Part shown: positions 45,389 to 48,259 of the stretch, piece after piece | How positions within the stretch are numbered: position 1 is the stretch's first letter | Layout of the letters: the number at the start of each line of letters is the position of its first letter | IMG/VR virus record: IMGVR_UViG_3300023220_000133 | Location: 1-48,259 of that record | Reading direction: 5' to 3' (one strand) | DNA: 48,259 bases | DNA from: a virus | Translations under genes and position numbers: made by a program | The notes under the pieces: model-generated | The model's database searches: none | What the model was told of the DNA's origin: nothing | What the model saw: the letters and a program-made list of their open reading frames with translations, nothing else

Positions 45389-45553
45389 TCATCTGCTTAG
45401 CCCTCTCTTAATGGTGTCTATCGCATGTTGTGCGGTCCTGGCTGATGTCTCCATATTAACTTTATAGAAGCTGCTGACACATATTTCTAAATGCTCCAGC
45501 GCGTATTCAACGGCCTGTTCAAGGGTGTCTTCTTTGCTGGGTAGATCTCTCAT
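45389..45553 (-). CDS. Last gene of the junction-crossing operon, hypothetical
   Basis: 54 residues, MRDLPSKEDTLEQAVEYALE, then HLEICVSSFYKVNMETSART, AQHAIDTIKRGLSR. Helical. ATG 45553 overlaps the stop of the upstream gene (TAATG), with AGGA upstream. Only 28 bases separate its stop from the end of the convergent plus-strand operon. Confidence 0.6.
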   Translation of the reverse strand: MRDLPSKEDTLEQAVEYALEHLEICVSSFYKVNMETSARTAQHAIDTIKRGLSR

Positions 45554-45759
45554 TAGTTTATCCTCTGAATCATGAGATTTAAAATATAGAACAAAGCATG
45601 AGCGAAAGGTGATATACCAAGACCCACTAAAAACCAGTTCACTTTATGGCGTTTAGGTTGGGGGCGATTTTTATATTTAATTTCAACAACCCATCCACAT
45701 CTAGGGCATGTCTTCACGTCCAAAGGGTCATCGCTCGTCTGTTTTGTTTCAATTGTCAT
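45553..45759 (-). CDS. Zinc-ribbon membrane protein
   Basis: 68 residues: MTIETKQTSDDPLDVKTCPR, CGWVVEIKYKNRPQPKRHKV, then membrane helix FLVGLGISPFAHALFYILNL. One CPRCG pair. Its first ten residues belong to a MTxxKQTS family of N-termini seen in four genes of this operon. Confidence 0.65.
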   Translation of the reverse strand: MTIETKQTSDDPLDVKTCPRCGWVVEIKYKNRPQPKRHKVNWFLVGLGISPFAHALFYILNLMIQRIN

Positions 45760-46456
45760 TGGCTTGTCTTTCTAAATGATATTGTTCTGTGCAACCTTTT
45801 AGAGCCTGACTCCAGGCAACACGACTATGCATCTCTACAGCCTTATCGGAGAACCATTGATCAGCCATAGCGTCAGCAATCCCTTGATATGTTTTTGATC
45901 TGTCTCGCCGCCTGTTAGGGCCTGGTGCCATCTTCCATACTTTTTGCTCTCGCCCATCAACAATATTAGTAGGTTCTAATTCCATAAAACCCCTGAGCCA
46001 TAAGCAAGTAGCTTTCTGCTCCCCGTGCCCGTGCTGCCAAGGATGTATAATTTGACTTTGGGGGCGCCCTATTATTTTTTTAGCATGGCCTATCATGATG
46101 GGGTTTTCTATAGCAATCCTTGGAATGTCGGCGTGTAAAAGGCGGCTGAAAAATATAGCGGCGGCTTCCATCTTTTGCCAACGATCCTCGTTTCTCCCAT
46201 TCTCTTTTTTCATGCCTAGATAAAGGTGCTTTGCGCCACTGTTTGACATGTAAGTACATTCAGGGAAGGCAATCATTGCAGACCATTCGCGAGACGATAT
46301 CGCCTCGAATATGTCACCCTGAATATGCTTATCGGTATGAATACCCCTTGAGGGCCTTAAGTCGCATGACCAGGCGTCATGGCCGCGCCGTATCAAGGCG
46401 TCGCGCACAGTGCCGCTCTCTTCGCAGCCGACAAGAATGCTCGTATGTTTTTTCAT
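45749..46456 (-). CDS. Cytosine-methyltransferase-like protein
   Basis: 235 residues. VGCEESGTVRDALIRRGHDA, then WSCDLRPSRGIHTDKHIQGD corresponds to the AdoMet-binding motifs (F.G.G..s..l...G......E/D). IAFPECTYMSNSGAKHLY sits where C5-methyltransferases have PPCQ..S; here it is FPECTY. IAIENPIMIGH matches the ENV/ENP motif. This phage subfamily is shorter than true C5 enzymes and lacks a target-recognition domain, so base modification is possible but not assured. Bases 46161-46259 of this gene reappear inverted at 1-99. Confidence 0.8.
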   Translation of the reverse strand: MKKHTSILVGCEESGTVRDALIRRGHDAWSCDLRPSRGIHTDKHIQGDIFEAISSREWSAMIAFPECTYMSNSGAKHLYLGMKKENGRNEDRWQKMEAAAIFFSRLLHADIPRIAIENPIMIGHAKKIIGRPQSQIIHPWQHGHGEQKATCLWLRGFMELEPTNIVDGREQKVWKMAPGPNRRRDRSKTYQGIADAMADQWFSDKAVEMHSRVAWSQALKGCTEQYHLERQANDN

Positions 46457-46659
46457 AACTCCATCACCATCAATTCCTCATCCGTCATAATTTCAACCTG
46501 CATAGGTCTGGATACTAGCGCATCAGCGACAACTCCAAGCCTATGCTCCAACAGAGAGATGTGATTACAGGCTTCTGCAATTACCTTATTATCAACGCCT
46601 GTATTCATCATTTCTACAAGTTTTGTCTGTATATCGCTCGTCTGTTTAGGGTGTGTCAT
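46453..46659 (-). CDS. Hypothetical helical protein with the KQTS N-terminus
   Basis: 68 residues from ATG 46659: MTHPKQTSDIQTKLVEMMNT, then KVIAEACNHISLLEHRLGVV, acidic end. The long open frame upstream of this start runs inside another gene. TTTCAAATGAC is the same start context as at 48226. Confidence 0.65.
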   Translation of the reverse strand: MTHPKQTSDIQTKLVEMMNTGVDNKVIAEACNHISLLEHRLGVVADALVSRPMQVEIMTDEELMVMEL

Positions 46660-46915
46660 TTGAAATACCTTTAATTTTTTCGCACAACTCTTTAAGAATT
46701 TTATCTCCTTCTTTTCCCCAATTCTCTCCGTGTTTATCGAGTAGATTAGAAGCCCAATGAATGAAAACGGCTTGCTCATATTCCGCTTTTGGTGGCCCTT
46801 CTGCATATAGTCCCCCCGCAATAAGAACCTTAGCCATATTAGCACAAGCAAAATTTGGCCTTCCCAATACACTGACTTGATCTTTAGTTAGCTGTATGCT
46901 CGTTAGTTTTTTCAT
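46646..46915 (-). CDS. Hypothetical protein
   Basis: 89 residues, MKKLTSIQLTKDQVSVLGRP, then NFACANMAKVLIAGGLYAEG, ASNLLDKHGENWGKEGDKIL. Helical, resembling small phage proteins starting with L...Q...LGRPNF. Overlaps both neighbours. Function unknown. Confidence 0.65.
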   Translation of the reverse strand: MKKLTSIQLTKDQVSVLGRPNFACANMAKVLIAGGLYAEGPPKAEYEQAVFIHWASNLLDKHGENWGKEGDKILKELCEKIKGISNDTP

Positions 46916-47304
46916 AACCCAGCCTCCTTATTGAGAAATTCCTTTATCTCGTTTTGAAGATCACCGGCGAATAATCCACAGCCAGTAGGGTTTCCTTCTT
47001 TTTCAGAAATGTATTTGAGGAAGTGCTCAAGCGCTTTGATTCTATCGGCTGCGTCGTGGCACATGTTTGCATCCTCCGGTCCACCAGCTCGGCCTTGTTC
47101 AAATTCGTACCTGAAATTACTCTCAGCATCATAGAGGCGGGCAACTATTGTGTAGACATCGCCTGTCTGCTCTTGACTATGAGTGAAAACATTTCCACAG
47201 GAAACATCTGGACACCTAACCGAAGTAACGCCACTTTCATTAACTTCATATTTATTTATTTCTTCGCAGTTAGGGCATTTTAAAGTAACTTTTATTAAGG
47301 TCAT
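46912..47304 (-). CDS. Zinc-ribbon protein
   Basis: 130 residues from ATG 47304 (GGAAGG upstream). MTLIKVTLKCPNCEEINKYE, then CPDVSCGNVFTHS form a zinc ribbon; a helical C-terminal part follows (DAADRIKALEHFLKYISEKE). Start lies one base after the previous stop. May act in transcription or as an adaptor; not assigned. Confidence 0.65.
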   Translation of the reverse strand: MTLIKVTLKCPNCEEINKYEVNESGVTSVRCPDVSCGNVFTHSQEQTGDVYTIVARLYDAESNFRYEFEQGRAGGPEDANMCHDAADRIKALEHFLKYISEKEGNPTGCGLFAGDLQNEIKEFLNKEAGL

Positions 47305-47305
47305 A

Positions 47306-47542
47306 TCAATAAACACCTTCCATATCGCGCTGTTCTTGACGTGCATCAGCTAGGTATATTTCTGCATCGACACGGCTCTTTTCCTCTTTTAAATTTTCAG
47401 CTTCTCCCCAGCCAAATTCCCAATCTAGCCACTCTTGGCATTCTTCTGCGTATGGGTTTGGGCCATTCTTGAAGTCCCACTTGTTTTGTCGGCCTTCAAG
47501 ATATGCTTGAGTTTTTCTCGCACGGGTATCATCCTTGGTCAT
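47306..47542 (-). CDS. Protein with a ribosome-modulation-factor-like motif
   Basis: 78 residues. AYLEGRQNKWDFKNGPNPYA, then EECQEWLDWEFGWGEAENLK follows the RMF pattern A...G......NPY.......W..GW..A. Host RMF dimerises and inactivates ribosomes. The C-terminal 30 residues are an extra charged helix. Either an RMF-like ribosome-binding protein or a small domain that merely shares the motif. Confidence 0.6.
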   Translation of the reverse strand: MTKDDTRARKTQAYLEGRQNKWDFKNGPNPYAEECQEWLDWEFGWGEAENLKEEKSRVDAEIYLADARQEQRDMEGVY

Positions 47543-47553
47543 TATCTTTGCTC

Positions 47554-47760
47554 CTAAATTAAATCTAGTGGGTGTTCTAGCCCTGTAAGGTCTTGCCTAT
47601 AGAACTGGCCATCCGGCGCGTAACTTTGAATACTTTCTTCGCCGTTTCTTTCAGTAATAGCGGCAACAATAGATTTAAAAGTATTTATTCCTATGGCTAC
47701 AATTCTAGCTTTTCGCCCATCACGAGTTTTGGCGGTATCACCTACCTTAAAATCGCTCAT
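47554..47760 (-). CDS. Small beta-barrel-like protein
   Basis: 68 residues, MSDFKVGDTAKTRDGRKARI, then VAIGINTFKSIVAAI. The VGD.AKTRDGRKARIV start suits a KOW/SH3-type barrel found in phage proteins. Start overlaps the stop of the previous gene. Confidence 0.65.
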   Translation of the reverse strand: MSDFKVGDTAKTRDGRKARIVAIGINTFKSIVAAITERNGEESIQSYAPDGQFYRQDLTGLEHPLDLI

Positions 47761-47930
47761 TAGAAATCTCCATTATTTTTTGAAACAGGGTTCGAGAATG
47801 TGATTGTTTTCTTTGGAAACTCTCGGGTAGGAGAGTTGAAAAGCTGCGCCAATATCTTCCTATCTCTATCCCTTTTTTCGCGAGGTGTAAGGTCGGCCAT
47901 CTTCTTGCTCGTCTGTTTTGGGTCGGTCAT
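47760..47930 (-). CDS. Basic small protein with the KQTS N-terminus
   Basis: 56 residues, MTDPKQTSKKMADLTPREKR, then a very basic stretch (DRDRKILAQLFNSPTREFPK). ATG 47930, AGGCATTTCATT upstream. Its stop overlaps the next start (TAATG). Confidence 0.6.
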   Translation of the reverse strand: MTDPKQTSKKMADLTPREKRDRDRKILAQLFNSPTREFPKKTITFSNPVSKNNGDF

Positions 47931-48226
47931 AATGAAATGCCTTCTCTTATTATGGTTTCAAGTTTACCAACGACATCACGAAGATTTTTGATTTCTTTCG
48001 CTGCCTCGATGCAAACAGGAAATGAACTATGGACCGAGTGAAATATTTCATTGTTAAATGATCCACTACCCTGACCGTGTGGAGGGACAAAGAAAAACTG
48101 CTTCGTGCCGTCCGCTTTTCTTTCATCGCCCATAAGGAAGCCATGCCCTGTGAATAATTCATAAGGGGTAAATCTATCAAGTTTTATTAAAATATCCTCG
48201 GCGCTCGTCTTATTTGTTGAGGTCAT
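47927..48226 (-). CDS. Hypothetical protein
   Basis: 99 residues, MTSTNKTSAEDILIKLDRFT, then PYELFTGHGFLMGDERKADG, FFVPPHGQGSGSFNNE, helical end. Its ATG lies 14 bases inside the gene that crosses the contig junction. Not recognised. Confidence 0.65.
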   Translation of the reverse strand: MTSTNKTSAEDILIKLDRFTPYELFTGHGFLMGDERKADGTKQFFFVPPHGQGSGSFNNEIFHSVHSSFPVCIEAAKEIKNLRDVVGKLETIIREGISL

Positions 48227-48259
48227 TTGAAATCTCCATTGCTTTACGCGCTATATTTT
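48210..48259 (-). CDS. C-terminal end of the junction-crossing gene
   Basis: Reads NIARKAMEISNDLNK, then TAA at 48212-48210, in frame with the gene starting at 389 when 48247-48259 is overlaid on 97-109. The TAA lies within the next gene, continuing the pattern of overlapping stops and starts in this operon. Confidence 0.8.
   Translation of the reverse strand, partial: NIARKAMEISNDLNK
48247..48259. repeat. 13-base terminal overlap with 97-109
   Basis: CGCGCTATATTTT at the right end equals 97-109. Closing the circle here gives a unit of 48,150 bp and restores one intact gene. Such overlaps arise when an assembler cuts a circular or permuted genome. Confidence 0.8.

Noticed and set aside
45357-45467. 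36-codon plus-strand frame after the last rightward gene
   Set aside because: It lies opposite a better supported minus-strand gene (45389-45553) and looks like a shadow.
46453-46872. 139-codon reading of the frame ending at 46453
   Set aside because: Its first 71 codons overlap a well supported gene (46646-46915); the proper start is at 46659.

Overview
This window is an essentially complete genome of a short-tailed (podovirus-type, P22-like virion plan) double-stranded DNA phage of about 48.15 kb. It carries a small terminase subunit, a large terminase, a P22-type portal, scaffold, HK97-fold-type capsid, gp4-like and gp10-like tail/plug proteins, three ejection-type proteins and two tandem tailspikes. 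There is no tape-measure gene and no sheath. I see no integrase. The host is not identifiable with certainty; the 3TM (gene-transfer-agent type) holin and the gene style suggest an aquatic proteobacterium, possibly an alphaproteobacterium (inference).

The two contig ends belong together. Bases 97-109 repeat the last 13 bases (48247-48259), and joining them restores an intact 109-residue minus-strand gene. Bases 1-99 are an exact inverted copy of 46161-46259 and are probably an assembly or amplification chimera. The unit genome is therefore about 48,150 bp, circular or circularly permuted.

There are four transcription blocks. (1) Plus strand 1437-31536: first small orphan genes, several led by a repeated GCCC/GGGC hairpin plus ribosome binding site. 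A perfect-consensus promoter at 3869-3897 follows, then packaging, head, neck, ejection, tailspike and lysis genes. (2) Plus strand 31577-32362: three tandem promoter-RNA-terminator modules, ending in a long structured RNA of about 500 nt with almost no coding capacity. (3) Minus strand 39953-32588: small membrane and orphan proteins, an Xre-type regulator, a Rad52-like annealase, SSB, NinB and HNH nucleases. (4) Plus strand 40078-45360: a tRNA-like RNA with an enlarged centre, a resolvase-like nuclease, a 90-nt structured RNA with its own promoter, a DnaB-type helicase and an O-like initiator containing iteron-like repeats. A fifth, minus-strand operon begins at a serine-recombinase-like protein (1328), runs leftward through the contig junction and ends at 45389.

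Blocks 3 and 4 diverge from a pair of TTGACA-16-TATTGT promoters at 39976-40066. The minus-strand early operon and the plus-strand small genes diverge from 1338-1380. These two control regions, the three plus-strand RNA modules and the two RNA elements in block 4 are the parts least explained by known phage genes.
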